57,037 nt of DNA from Halomonas sp. SpR1 (GTDB taxonomy: Bacteria; Pseudomonadota; Gammaproteobacteria; Pseudomonadales; Halomonadaceae). Both the position numbers and the translations under genes were made by a program. Positions 32,879-42,351 of the stretch are shown here, piece after piece. Under the pieces are notes generated by a model. The model searched no databases, was not told where the DNA came from, and was given only the letters and a program-made list of their open reading frames with translations. Each line of letters starts with the position of its first letter. The first letter of the stretch is position 1. The stretch covers positions 1-57,037 of the forward strand of contig NZ_JAUAMB010000035.1 in the NCBI RefSeq assembly GCF_031010175.1, written 5' to 3'.

Positions 32879-33730
32879 TCAGTAGCCTAGGTTGAGCAAT
32901 TGGGATGCCTTAAACCCATAGCGGGCCAAACCAGCGGTCAGGTCGGCAGCAGGGGCAGTGGTAAAGCAGCGGCCATCCTGCTGGTCGCTATATAGCTCAT
33001 CAACAACTTGCGCCACCCGACGGGCAATCGCATCGCCGGAATCGATCCAGTGCACTGGCTTCGGGGCAAGCTGAGATAGCCAAGGCTTTAACAGCGGAAA
33101 ATGGGTACAGCCCAGCACGACCGTATCTAGCTCCGGGGTATCCAGCGGCTGATGATCAGGAAGTAAAGAATGGACAGGCGAGAAAGGGGTAATAGCGTGC
33201 CATAAAGGCGCCAGGGCCGCCTGCATGCGTTCGGTATTGGGCGTAATTCCTGCTAGGTACGCTTCGGCCTCGACGACCAGGGCATCGGCAGCGACCCGGG
33301 TAATCACACAGTCGCTGGCAAAGCTATCAATCAAGCGTTGGGTGTAGGGCCGCCCTACCGTGGCTTTGGTGGCTAGCAGCCCAATATGGCGTGTCTGGCT
33401 AATCGCTGCGGCAGGTTTGATAGCAGGCACGGTGCCAACGACAGGGATCACCAACTGCTGGCGCAAATTTTCCAACGCCAGCGTACTCGCGGTATTGCAG
33501 GCGACAACCAACACACTCGGCTTGCATGCTGCCACCGCGGCACTACATACCGCCACAATGCGCTCGGTCAGGGCAGCGTCTTCGCGCAGCCCATAGGGTA
33601 GCCAAGCGTTATCGCAGGCATAGCATAGGGCAGCATCAGGGTAGTGTTGGCGCAGCGACTGCGCCACCGACAGGCCGCCGACACCGGAATCAAAAATTAA
33701 CACAGGGCCTTTCCTGACTCTGCCCATCAT
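32879..33730 (-). CDS. murI: Glutamate racemase MurI
   Basis: 283 residues. Supplies D-glutamate for peptidoglycan. The catalytic Cys pair is in VVACNTAST (about 76-84) and VLGCTHFPLL (about 190-199); FDSGVGGLSVAQ near the start has the Asp-Ser substrate motif. Two ATGs in a row begin the frame. It precedes trmA. The upstream hemerythrin gene has its own terminator, so transcription likely starts in the short gap at 33731-33748 or reads through. Confidence 0.95.
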   Translation of the reverse strand: MMGRVRKGPVLIFDSGVGGLSVAQSLRQHYPDAALCYACDNAWLPYGLREDAALTERIVAVCSAAVAACKPSVLVVACNTASTLALENLRQQLVIPVVGTVPAIKPAAAISQTRHIGLLATKATVGRPYTQRLIDSFASDCVITRVAADALVVEAEAYLAGITPNTERMQAALAPLWHAITPFSPVHSLLPDHQPLDTPELDTVVLGCTHFPLLKPWLSQLAPKPVHWIDSGDAIARRVAQVVDELYSDQQDGRCFTTAPAADLTAGLARYGFKASQLLNLGY

Positions 33731-33740
33731 GGCTCTGCCT

Positions 33741-33774
33741 AAAAAAAACGGAGCATTAGTTTAGCATGCTCCGT
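33741..33774 (-). terminator. Terminator of the hemerythrin gene
   Basis: On the minus strand CGGAGCAT (33767-33774) pairs with ATGCTCCG (33749-33756), and eight T follow (33741-33748). Confidence 0.85.
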
Positions 33775-33818
33775 GATTTTATCGATTGCCGTTAGTGGGT
33801 GGCGGTTAGCCGCTAGTG

Positions 33819-34364
33819 CTATACCGCGGGCACGTCGGCCCCACGCAGCTCGGCGTAGAGTTCCGGGTAGGCTTGCTGCAGGCGCTCTAACTCCTGCTCA
33901 GCACCTTCAGGGAGCGCTTGACGAAGTTCTTCCATGTCTTCAGGACTGAAGTGCTCATCAATCAGTGGGAATAGCTTCTCCCGTTCGTGGCGCAGATAGG
34001 CACGATGCGCTTCTAAATAGTTTTTCAAGTCATCGGCAAAACGATCCATCGGTAGGATGTTATCCATTAGGATCATATCAATATCGTTGGAAAGCCGCTG
34101 GAGGCGTGGCTTTAGCTCACGATAGTCATTAGCCATCTGCTCGGTAAGCGCCAGGTGTTCCGGCGCCTGGGTTTGCAGCCGTTCGACACAAACACGCTCT
34201 AAGGGGGCCGCAAAACCATCCATATACGACAAAATATAGTCGACAACCTCACGCATCAGCTGAAAGTTGGGGCGCTCGCCCTGGGCAAGGGTTTTCTGCT
34301 TGAGCTGCAGCACATGGAGTAGTCTCGCCATGTTGGCATGATCCAGACGCAGTTGGTTTAACAT
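33819..34364 (-). CDS. Hemerythrin HHE-domain protein
   Basis: 181 residues, all-helical. LDHANMARLLHVLQLKQ near residues 7-23 and the later YLEAHRAYLRHEREKLFPLIDEHFSPED (His and Glu at helix positions about 115-140) are the iron ligands of the hemerythrin/HHE family. It may bind a di-iron centre and sense or store oxygen or nitric oxide; the role is not known here. Cytosolic, with its own terminator. A 227-base gap separates it from the divergent rarA gene. Confidence 0.88.
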   Translation of the reverse strand: MLNQLRLDHANMARLLHVLQLKQKTLAQGERPNFQLMREVVDYILSYMDGFAAPLERVCVERLQTQAPEHLALTEQMANDYRELKPRLQRLSNDIDMILMDNILPMDRFADDLKNYLEAHRAYLRHEREKLFPLIDEHFSPEDMEELRQALPEGAEQELERLQQAYPELYAELRGADVPAV

Positions 34365-34591
34365 CGAACCGTCTCCTTTTATTGTGTCATGCCTACCGTC
34401 TAAGCCTTGATGATTGACGGCATGCGAACATAAGCGCGTGGGGTTATCATAAACAATGCCCCTCTAGCGTTATCCTAGCAAGTGTATCTTTCTGATAGGT
34501 TACGCCAAAGGTAGTTCGCCAAGGCGCGATTTACCACCAACACTTGTTGGCAATTTGTTGCTCAACGTACTGATTTATAACGGAAGCTTAC

Positions 34592-35926
34592 ATGGATCTT
34601 TTCGATAGCGCTCAGGCGATACCCGCTGATGATGCCCCCTTAGCCTTTCGTATGCGTCCACGCCAGCTGGATGATTACGTGGGCCAGCAGGCGCTGGTGG
34701 GGCCAGATAAACCTCTTCGCCGCATGGCGGAATCGGGCGTAGTGCGCTCAATGATTCTCTGGGGGCCACCAGGGGTTGGCAAAACCACGCTGGCAGAGCT
34801 GTTAGCCAGAGCTTCCCAAGCGCATCTAGAACACCTCAGCGCGGTGATGGCTGGAGTGAAAGAGATTCGCGCCGTGGTTGAGCGCGCCCAACAGATGTCC
34901 TCCACGGTTATCCTCTTTTTAGATGAGATTCACCGCCTAAACAAGAGCCAACAGGACGCTTTGCTGCCCCATGTGGAGTCGGGGCTGTTAACGCTGATTG
35001 GTGCCACCACCGAAAATCCCTCCTTTGAAGTCAATTCGGCGCTGCTCTCCCGCGCGCGGGTTTACGTACTGAAATCACTCACCCAGGAGGAACTGATCAC
35101 GGTGATGCGCCAAGCGCTCAACGACGTTGAGCGAGGGCTGGGTAAGCGTGATATCCAGGTGGATGATGACGTATTAACCGCACTGGCCCACGCCAGCGCC
35201 GGCGATGCACGGCGGGCGCTGGGGCTATTGGAAACCGCCTGCGATTTCGCTACTCAGGAAGCGGATCGCGAAGTGCTGCATAAAGAGGTACTTGCCGATG
35301 TGATCGGCCATCAGGCCAGCGCCTTCGATAAACAGGGCGATGCCTATTACGACCTGCTTTCGGCGATTCATAAATCGATACGCTCTTCGCGCCCCAATGC
35401 GGCCTTGCTGTATATGGCGCGCTTTATGCAGGGCGGCGGCGACCCGCTGGACGTGGTGCGCAGGCTGACCGCCATTGCCTCAGAGGATGTCGGCAATGCC
35501 GACCCCCGCGCGCTACCGCTGGTAATTGCGGCGTGGGATGCCTATCTGCGCTTGGGTGATTACGAAGGCCAACGGGCGATTGCCCATGCGGCAATTCATT
35601 TGGCAGTGGCGCCCAAAAGCAACCGTATAGACCGAGCCTGGAATGAAGCCAAGCAGTATGTGCGCCAGCAGCCCCAGGTGGAAGTACCCACCTATCTGCG
35701 CAATGCGCCGACCAAGTTGATGGAACAGCTAGGCCACGGTGAGGGCTACCGCTATGCCCATAATGAGCCAGACGGCTACCCGGCGGGCAGCGCCCACGAC
35801 TGCTGGCCTGAAGAGCTGCCTAAAGCCGACTTTTTCAAGCCGAGCGCCATTGGTCAGGAGAAGCGCTTTGGGGAAATCATGGCGTGGCGAGAAAATCTTG
35901 ACCAGGAAGCAGATCAGGCGCCCTAG
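34592..35926 (+). CDS. rarA: Replication-associated recombination protein RarA (MgsA)
   Basis: 444 residues. AAA+ ATPase with Walker A GPPGVGKTTLAEL (about 55-67), Walker B FLDEIHRLN (about 109-117), sensor 1 GATTENPSFE and arginine finger SRARVY. The C-terminal region with AARFMQGGGDPLDVVRRLTAIASEDVG and the tetramerisation domain is specific to RarA. It acts at stalled forks. The stop codon lies in a 24-base perfect palindrome. In many genomes it sits near lolA and ftsK, as here, though the direction differs. Confidence 0.95.
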   Translation: MDLFDSAQAIPADDAPLAFRMRPRQLDDYVGQQALVGPDKPLRRMAESGVVRSMILWGPPGVGKTTLAELLARASQAHLEHLSAVMAGVKEIRAVVERAQQMSSTVILFLDEIHRLNKSQQDALLPHVESGLLTLIGATTENPSFEVNSALLSRARVYVLKSLTQEELITVMRQALNDVERGLGKRDIQVDDDVLTALAHASAGDARRALGLLETACDFATQEADREVLHKEVLADVIGHQASAFDKQGDAYYDLLSAIHKSIRSSRPNAALLYMARFMQGGGDPLDVVRRLTAIASEDVGNADPRALPLVIAAWDAYLRLGDYEGQRAIAHAAIHLAVAPKSNRIDRAWNEAKQYVRQQPQVEVPTYLRNAPTKLMEQLGHGEGYRYAHNEPDGYPAGSAHDCWPEELPKADFFKPSAIGQEKRFGEIMAWRENLDQEADQAP

Positions 35927-35936
35927 GGCGCCTGAT
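35913..35936. terminator. 24-base perfect palindrome over the rarA stop
   Basis: ATCAGGCGCC and GGCGCCTGAT flank CTAG, which contains the TAG stop of rarA. The palindrome could form a strong hairpin on either strand but has no T-run, so its role may be mRNA 3' protection. Confidence 0.5.
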
Positions 35937-36041
35937 GGTTAAAGCAGTGGCAGGTTTAACTGACACTCTCCAGCAACTACTTATCTTTAACGATTTATCT
36001 TTAAAGACTTACCCCTCACGCCTTACCATTCACTTTTCACC

Positions 36042-36707
36042 CTAGAGCTCTTCACGAATAACATCGGTGCCTTCGGGAATCTCAAAGTCAAAGATGTCTG
36101 GGGCGATATCGCCATTGAGGGTGATATTGCTAAAGGTAATCGCGGTACGCTGGCCGGTGCTGTCCATCATCCACAGCTCGGTTAACGTTTCGCCTTCAAA
36201 GACCATGCTCAACTCTTCAAACAGTGTATCGGCAGAGATGGGCACCAGGGTAAAGACATCTTCTCCCCCATCCTGCTCGTAGAACACCTCATAGCTCTCG
36301 GTTAAATCGTTTGAACTTCCCGACAGTAATAACGCAGGGGTGTGGGTTACTCGATCATCCATCTCTTGAACGGTGACCTGCTCAAGATCGGGATCGTACA
36401 TATACACATCTTCACCGTCGGAGACCACCGTTTGACTGTAGGGTGCCTCCACTTCCCAACGCAGCATACCTGGGCGGGACAACCACATCTCGCCGCGTGC
36501 GCTCTGCAGACGTTCGCCGCTGCCATCCAGAATCTGCTGTTCAAAACTCGCTTGATAGCGCTCAAGCGGATCCAACCGCTCGGTCAAACGTTCGGCAGCA
36601 TCCTCTGCCCAAGCGGGAGCGCCAAATGTTAATCCCAAGGCGCTGGCAGCAAATGCCAGTTGTGGCGCACCTATTGATGACGGACGTTTTGTTTGCGTAT
36701 CGCGCAT
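36042..36707 (-). CDS. lolA: Outer-membrane lipoprotein carrier protein LolA
   Basis: 221 residues. The signal peptide (basic start, hydrophobic SALGLTFGAPAWA, cleavage before EDAA at about 35) sends it to the periplasm. ARGEMWLSRPGMLRWEVEAPYSQTVVSDG (two halves) is the LolA beta-fold with the conserved RPG motif. It ferries lipoproteins from LolCDE to LolB. It follows ftsK on the minus strand after 224 bases that hold a ftsK terminator, so it probably has its own promoter. Confidence 0.94.
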   Translation of the reverse strand: MRDTQTKRPSSIGAPQLAFAASALGLTFGAPAWAEDAAERLTERLDPLERYQASFEQQILDGSGERLQSARGEMWLSRPGMLRWEVEAPYSQTVVSDGEDVYMYDPDLEQVTVQEMDDRVTHTPALLLSGSSNDLTESYEVFYEQDGGEDVFTLVPISADTLFEELSMVFEGETLTELWMMDSTGQRTAITFSNITLNGDIAPDIFDFEIPEGTDVIREEL

Positions 36708-36740
36708 ATGATCTCCCTAGGCAACCGTTGCCAAATTACT

Positions 36741-36805
36741 GTTGTTCAAAGCTGCTGCTCAAAACTGATGTTCAAAACCGTTGCTCAAAACTATTGCTCA
36801 AAAAT
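36741..36805. repeat. Five 13-bp tandem repeats between ftsK and lolA
   Basis: Units GTTGTTCAAAGCT, GCTGCTCAAAACT, GATGTTCAAAACC, GTTGCTCAAAACT and ATTGCTCAAAAAT run head to tail with no gaps. All share the core TGYTCAAA. They lie just upstream of lolA, in its promoter region. Confidence 0.75.
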
Positions 36806-36858
36806 CAAGCAGTGAGGCAGTGAGGTCGGCTTAACCGTCCATGTGTCGTTAAGACGCG

Positions 36859-36887
36859 AAAAACGCCGCAGGGTTTCACCTGCGGCG
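36859..36887 (-). terminator. Terminator of ftsK
   Basis: On the minus strand CGCCGCAGG (36879-36887) pairs with CCTGCGGCG (36864-36872) around TGAAAC, followed by five T. Confidence 0.85.
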
Positions 36888-36930
36888 CCACTTCCACGCT
36901 TATTGCATAATTGTGCCTTACACCAAACGG

Positions 36931-39900
36931 TTAGTGTCCCACCGGAGGCGGCGCAAGCACTTCCCGGGCCCCGTTAGAGCCCATAGAGGTCACCACGCCA
37001 GCGCCCTCCATGGCCTCAACCAAGCGAGCGGCCCGGTTGTAGCCAATTTTAAAGCGCCGCTGCACGGCGGAGATCGAGGCTTTGCGCGTTTCAGTAACAA
37101 ACTGAACGGCCTCATCGTAGAGCGCGTCCTGCTCCGCATCGTCGCCATCGCCCCCTTCGGCTTCAAGGCCGGTTAAGGCATCGGCAGAAACGCCGCCAGA
37201 AAGAATCTCTTCAATATATTCAGGCGCACCACGCCGCTTCCAGTCATCGACCACCCGGTGTACTTCGTCATCATCCACGAAGGCACCGTGGATACGGTTA
37301 GGCGGCCCTGAGCCCGCAGGCAGATAGAGCATATCGCCATGGCCCAGCAGGCTCTCCGCGCCGCCCTGGTCGAGAATGGTGCGCGAATCAATTCTGGATG
37401 AGACCTGAAACGCCATCCGCGAAGGGATGTTGGCTTTGATCAAGCCCGTCACCACGTCTACCGAGGGGCGCTGGGTCGCCAGAATCAAATGAATACCCGC
37501 GGCGCGAGCCTTTTGCGCCAGGCGCGCAATCAGCTCTTCAACCTTTTTACCGACAATCATAAACATATCGGCAAACTCGTCGATCACCACGACGATGTAG
37601 GGCAGTTTCTCTAACACCGGATGGGGCTGATGCACTTCCCAGGGTTGTGGCTCCCAGAGCGGGTCGGCTACCTGGGCGCCGGCACGCTCGGCTTCATCCA
37701 GACGACCATTGAAGCCCGCGATGTTACGCACCCCCATGGCCGCCATTAACTTGTAGCGGCGCTCCATTTCGGCCACACACCAGCGTAGGCTGTTGGCCGC
37801 CTCTTTCATGTCAGTGACCACAGGCGCCAGCAGGTGAGGAATGCCGTCATACACCGACAGTTCCAACATTTTCGGGTCGACCATGATCAGCTTTAGCTCG
37901 CTAGGCTTGGCTTTAAGAAGCATCGAGATCAGCATGGCGTTAACGCCCACCGATTTACCCGACCCGGTAGTACCGGCTACTAACAAGTGTGGCATCTTGC
38001 CCAAGTTGGCGACCACAGGGCTGCCGCCAATATCCTGGCCTAGCGCCATGGTCAGCGGTGACGTCTCCTGCTGATAACGGTCGGAGTCGATGACTTCGCG
38101 CAGGCGGATCATGGCGCGATTGGGGTTGGGAATTTCAATCCCCACCGTGGGGCGCCCTGGAATCACCTCGACTACCCGCACGCTTTTAACCATCAGTGAG
38201 CGTGCCAGGTCTTTGGCTAGATTACTGATTTTAGAGACTTTCACGCCCGCAGCAGGCTTGATCTCAAAGCGCGTAATCACCGGCCCAGGCCAGGTGTCCA
38301 CCACTTCCGCTTTCACGCCGTATTCACGCAGCCGCACTTCCAGCAGCTCAGCCATATCAGCTAACTGTTCATCACTGTAATTGGGCTGATGCGGCTCTGC
38401 TGGTGTCAACAATTGCAGGCTCGGCACCTCGCCTTCGGGCTCATCAAGCGTTTCAAAAGCAGGCCGCTGGCTCTGCAGATGCTCCACGGTCCATAGGGCG
38501 GGACCTTCATCCGCTTCTTGCGGGCTCTCTTCAGGCGCAAAGCTGGGTTCTTGGCGTGCGGCTGGGGGTGGCGTGGGCGAAGGAGGCGCCATTGAGCGCG
38601 CTTCGCTACCTCGCTCCTGCGCATACAGCTCATCATCCATCTCTTCATCGTCCCACACCGGCTCGGGCACTACCTCAGCTACACGTTCAGGTTTACGCGC
38701 AGGTTCAGACGCGGTGACACGCTCAGGGCTCCAGGCGGTATCAGTGTCGCCGATATGAGGCTCACCAACACGAGGTTCGGGCTGGCTGTTGCTAGGGTCA
38801 GCGGTGAGTGATGGCTCACTGCGGCGCTCAGCGGGCGCGGCATGAGCATGCTCTTTCTCGGCGGGCGCCTCGTCGCTGACAAAGAAGTTACTTGTGGCAG
38901 GCGCCGGGGGCTCTTCTTGACGAGTAGCCCGCAGCGGGAAGGAAGTCTCGGCTTCCTTGGGCTCCTCATCGGACGCAGGTGCTTGAGCCTCGGGCGCTGC
39001 CGACGTTACCTCCGCCTGGACAAAAGCATTTTCCCGCGGCGCTGGGGGTGTCGTCGCTTCCTTCTCTTCTGCCGTTTTAGCCGTTGACGTCAATGACGGG
39101 GCTGCTGCAGGCGCTGAAACTGTCGGCTCCGCGGTAGGTGTCGAAGAATCAGGCGCGGGTGTTTTAGCAGGCACATGCTTATTGCTTGAAAACGCCGCGG
39201 CTTCCCAGGGAATCGAGGTATCCGTCGTCTCGCTGCTATTTGCAGGCGCCTTGTCTGCCGCACTGCTCTCTGAAGCGCTGCTCGCCTCGCTGCTGGAAAG
39301 TGGCACAGAGAAACCTGGCTCACGACGTTCGCGGCCATTGGGGCTTTTACCTACCGGCTCTGCCACAGGCTTCGTCTCAGCGGCGGGTGCAGCCTCAGGG
39401 GCTACAGGAGACGTAGCTCCAGACTCAGGCTCTTGAGGCTTGGGCGTAGGCTTCTTGGCGGCTTTAGCAGCCGCCCGCTGAGCGGCGCGCATACGGCGTG
39501 TTTGTCGACGTGCCGACAACCAGCCGCCCAGGCGGCATAGACGCTTGCCGAGCTCATCGGCCACCTGCAGCCATGACATACCACTAAACAGCGGAAAGCC
39601 GCTTAAAATGAGCGCCGCGGCGATCAAGCCAACGCCACCACTGCCCACTAGAGGCCTTAATGCACCGACCAAGCCTTCGCCCAAAATACCGCCGGAGGCA
39701 TAGGGGAGAATACTGTCCGGGTGATAGAAGTGCAGCGCACCCAGCATGGTGGTGCCGAAAATAAGCAGCACCAAACCTCCCGCGTGTACCGCTATTGCCA
39801 CCGGGTCGAGTTCAAAACGCACCTGGCGTGAGCGAATCAGCCACCAGGCAGCAAAGCCGAACATGCCCGGCCACCACAAAGCACTGGCGCCCAATAGAGA

Positions 39901-40197
39901 ATAGAGGACATCGGCCAGCCAAGCGCCCACTTGCCCCATCCAGTTACCTATATCTGTCTCAGGGCCCTGATAAGACCAGCCGGGATCAGAAGGTTGATAA
40001 CTAAACAGCGCCAATAATAAGAAAACACACAGCGCCAGCAGAATCACCACTACGCCTTCGCGAACGGATCCTTGTAAGCGCAGGCCAAAACGACGAGCCT
40101 TATCCTTTGCGGCGCTAACGCGCGCAGATGAAGCCGATGATGGTGTTTGACGCGCGCTACGTTGCGTTCGCTTGTTGACTGCTTTATTCACTTTCAA
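36931..40197 (-). CDS. ftsK: DNA translocase FtsK
   Basis: 1088 residues. Four or five N-terminal membrane helices (about 45-200) anchor it at the division septum. A long linker (about 240-590) is rich in Pro, Ala, Glu and Ser. The motor has Walker A AGTTGSGKSVG (about 733-743) and Walker B VVVIDEFADM. The C-terminal gamma winged helix (about 1020-1075, QRRFKIGYNRAARLVEAME) reads KOPS sites and activates XerCD. It coordinates chromosome dimer resolution with division. It is divergent from aat with a 131-base gap. Confidence 0.97.
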   Translation of the reverse strand: MKVNKAVNKRTQRSARQTPSSASSARVSAAKDKARRFGLRLQGSVREGVVVILLALCVFLLLALFSYQPSDPGWSYQGPETDIGNWMGQVGAWLADVLYSLLGASALWWPGMFGFAAWWLIRSRQVRFELDPVAIAVHAGGLVLLIFGTTMLGALHFYHPDSILPYASGGILGEGLVGALRPLVGSGGVGLIAAALILSGFPLFSGMSWLQVADELGKRLCRLGGWLSARRQTRRMRAAQRAAAKAAKKPTPKPQEPESGATSPVAPEAAPAAETKPVAEPVGKSPNGRERREPGFSVPLSSSEASSASESSAADKAPANSSETTDTSIPWEAAAFSSNKHVPAKTPAPDSSTPTAEPTVSAPAAAPSLTSTAKTAEEKEATTPPAPRENAFVQAEVTSAAPEAQAPASDEEPKEAETSFPLRATRQEEPPAPATSNFFVSDEAPAEKEHAHAAPAERRSEPSLTADPSNSQPEPRVGEPHIGDTDTAWSPERVTASEPARKPERVAEVVPEPVWDDEEMDDELYAQERGSEARSMAPPSPTPPPAARQEPSFAPEESPQEADEGPALWTVEHLQSQRPAFETLDEPEGEVPSLQLLTPAEPHQPNYSDEQLADMAELLEVRLREYGVKAEVVDTWPGPVITRFEIKPAAGVKVSKISNLAKDLARSLMVKSVRVVEVIPGRPTVGIEIPNPNRAMIRLREVIDSDRYQQETSPLTMALGQDIGGSPVVANLGKMPHLLVAGTTGSGKSVGVNAMLISMLLKAKPSELKLIMVDPKMLELSVYDGIPHLLAPVVTDMKEAANSLRWCVAEMERRYKLMAAMGVRNIAGFNGRLDEAERAGAQVADPLWEPQPWEVHQPHPVLEKLPYIVVVIDEFADMFMIVGKKVEELIARLAQKARAAGIHLILATQRPSVDVVTGLIKANIPSRMAFQVSSRIDSRTILDQGGAESLLGHGDMLYLPAGSGPPNRIHGAFVDDDEVHRVVDDWKRRGAPEYIEEILSGGVSADALTGLEAEGGDGDDAEQDALYDEAVQFVTETRKASISAVQRRFKIGYNRAARLVEAMEGAGVVTSMGSNGAREVLAPPPVGH

Positions 40198-40328
40198 GCG
40201 ACTCTCCCTTTACACCTCGATGGCGTCTTTAATCCACTTGCGAGTTTGCATGATACCGAGCATCCTTCCGCCGTCACAGAGGCTATTGTAAAGCGCTCAG
40301 TACAAGAACGTCGTAACAGGAGCAAGTA

Positions 40329-41075
40329 ATGCTACCTTGGCTTTCCTCGCCACATCCTAAATTTCCACCTACTCAGGTGGCGCTGGACTCCCCGAATGGC
40401 CTGCTGGCCGCTGGTGGAGAGCTCTCCCCCGTTTGGTTGGTAGAAGCCTACCGGCAGGGCATATTCCCCTGGTTCAGCGACGACGATCCGATTCTGTGGT
40501 GGAGCCCAGATCCGCGCATGATACTCCTACCTGAGCAATTTAAGCAGCGCCGTAGCCTCACCAAACGATTACGCCATGGTGGCTTTCATATCACCCTGGA
40601 TCAACACTTCGACCAGGTGATTCAAGCCTGCGCCGCCCCACGAGGTGACGAGACCGGCACCTGGATCACAGAAGAGATGCGCGACGCCTACAGCCTGCTG
40701 CACGCCCTGGGCATTGCCCATAGCATTGAAGTCCATCAACAGGGGCAATTGGTGGGAGGCCTCTACGGCGTCGCCATGGGCCCGGTATTTTTTGGTGAGT
40801 CAATGTTCTCCCGCGCCCCGGATGCCTCTAAGGTGGCCCTGGCCCACCTCGCCAGAGCCATGCGTGAACATGGCGGCAAACTCATCGACTGCCAAATGCA
40901 TACACCCCACCTAGCGAGCCTGGGCGCTATTACAGTCGCTCGCGAGGCATTCATCAACTATCTTAAAAACTGGTTGCCCGATAAGGCTTTTACGTTAACC
41001 ACATCACCCAATGAGGCGCCCGCTGTTCCGGCATCGCTCTGGCTTAAGGCGATTGCTACCAAGGGTAATGCGTAG
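40329..41075 (+). CDS. aat: Leucyl/phenylalanyl-tRNA-protein transferase Aat
   Basis: 248 residues. It adds Leu or Phe to proteins with N-terminal Lys or Arg, marking them for ClpS/ClpAP. FPPTQVALDSPNGLLAAGGELSP and AYRQGIFPWF at the start, GLYGVAMGPVFFGESMFSR in the middle (about 143-161) and IDCQMHTPHLASLGA (about 186-200) are family hallmarks. AGGAG precedes the ATG. It lies 79 bases before bpt and seems to begin an N-degron gene cluster. Confidence 0.97.
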   Translation: MLPWLSSPHPKFPPTQVALDSPNGLLAAGGELSPVWLVEAYRQGIFPWFSDDDPILWWSPDPRMILLPEQFKQRRSLTKRLRHGGFHITLDQHFDQVIQACAAPRGDETGTWITEEMRDAYSLLHALGIAHSIEVHQQGQLVGGLYGVAMGPVFFGESMFSRAPDASKVALAHLARAMREHGGKLIDCQMHTPHLASLGAITVAREAFINYLKNWLPDKAFTLTTSPNEAPAVPASLWLKAIATKGNA

Positions 41076-41154
41076 TGATGAACCTACGTAGTGATAAACC
41101 ATAGTGACGAACTTATTCTGTTCCAACCATTTTTTTATAACGAGGAGACAGGCC

Positions 41155-41889
41155 GTGAGTAGTAACACTCCGCGTCGGCCGGTGCGGGATTTGCGCTTCT
41201 TCCTTACCGTGCCGCATGCCTGTAGCTATTTACCCGGCAGGGAAGCGACTACGCTGTTTCTCGATCCCCAGGAGTCGCCCGTTCCGGGTGTCTATGACTC
41301 GCTGGCGCTGTTAGGTTTTCGTCGCAGTGGCCGACACCTTTACCGCCCCCACTGTGACGGCTGCAGCGCCTGCCACTCGGTGCGCATCCCGGTTGAGCAG
41401 TTTGCGGCTAACCGCACTCAGCGTAAAATCTGGCGCCGCAATGCCGACATCCACGTTCGTGTTGTGCCAGCTCACTTTGCATCCAGCCACTACTCGCTTT
41501 ACGCTGACTATATTCGCCAGCGCCATGCCGACGGCGATATGTACCCTCCCAGCCGCGAGCAGTACCGTACCTTTCTCACCCTAGATGAGCCCTATGCCCA
41601 TCTGATGGAGATGTATCTCGGCGACGAACTGGTCGGGGTAGCCGCCTTTGACCAGTTGGAGCACGGTCTCTCGGCAATCTACACCTTCTTTGCCGTGAGC
41701 GAAGCACTGGATAAGCGTTCGCTAGGCACCTTTGCTATTCTCCAGCTCATTGAGCTCAGTCGAGAAAAAGCGCTGCCGCACCTTTATTTAGGGTATTGGA
41801 TCGAAGAGTGCCGTAAGATGCGTTACAAGCAGGCTTTTGCGCCGTTGGAAATACTCGACGGGCGCCATTGGCGGCCATTAATTCGCTAA
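41155..41889 (+). CDS. bpt: Aspartate/glutamate leucyltransferase Bpt
   Basis: 244 residues from a GTG at 41155, chosen because GAGGAG sits 8 bases upstream. An upstream in-frame ATG (41104) would add 17 non-conserved residues. It is an arginyltransferase-family enzyme: ACSYLPGREATTLFLDP, GFRRSGRHLYRPHCDGCSACHSVRIP (Cys-rich tRNA and substrate region, read in two parts) and YTFFAVSEALDKRSLGTFAI. Bpt transfers leucine to N-terminal Asp or Glu, feeding the same ClpS/ClpAP route as Aat. Confidence 0.94.
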   Translation: MSSNTPRRPVRDLRFFLTVPHACSYLPGREATTLFLDPQESPVPGVYDSLALLGFRRSGRHLYRPHCDGCSACHSVRIPVEQFAANRTQRKIWRRNADIHVRVVPAHFASSHYSLYADYIRQRHADGDMYPPSREQYRTFLTLDEPYAHLMEMYLGDELVGVAAFDQLEHGLSAIYTFFAVSEALDKRSLGTFAILQLIELSREKALPHLYLGYWIEECRKMRYKQAFAPLEILDGRHWRPLIR

Positions 41890-42020
41890 ACCCACGAGCT
41901 TTTTTGCCTTGACGGCGGGCTTACGGCACAATATAGCGCTGTTTCTTGAGCGCCCACCTAGCGGCACTCAAATTCTGACCGGTTATTACATCACTAACTC
42001 ATAAGTGAGGACATGCCTAT

Positions 42021-42239
42021 ATGGCACGCGAAGATCATATTGAAATGGAAGGCGTTATCGTCGATACCCTTCCGAACACCATGTTTCGGGTTGAGCTGGA
42101 AAACGGTCACGTCGTTACCGCTCACATCTCTGGCAAAATGCGCAAAAACTATATCCGCATTCTGACCGGCGACAAGGTAAAAGTAGAGCTGACACCGTAC
42201 GACCTGTCCAAAGGCCGTATCGTCTACCGTTCGCGCTAA
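42021..42239 (+). CDS. infA: Translation initiation factor IF-1
   Basis: 72 residues, the exact family length. EDHIEMEGVIVDTLPNTMFRV, the OB fold with GHVVTAHISGKMRKNYIRIL and the end LSKGRIVYRSR are diagnostic. IF-1 blocks the ribosomal A site during initiation. A weak stem-loop (GCCCCGTC/GACAGGGC, about 42280-42298) follows. The aat-bpt-infA-clpA order is common in gammaproteobacteria. Confidence 0.98.
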   Translation: MAREDHIEMEGVIVDTLPNTMFRVELENGHVVTAHISGKMRKNYIRILTGDKVKVELTPYDLSKGRIVYRSR

Positions 42240-42351
42240 GCCCTCAGCGGGTTGATGACGGCTGACTAAGAACGACAACGCCCCGTCAAAGACAGGGCGC
42301 TGCGTTTCTATGAATTTACATCTTTGGCGTCAATGCGGCTTAGCGCCCTTT

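Noticed and set aside
42278..42301. Strong terminator after infA
   Set aside because: Stem has a mismatch and no T-run; listed only as a weak stem-loop in the infA entry.
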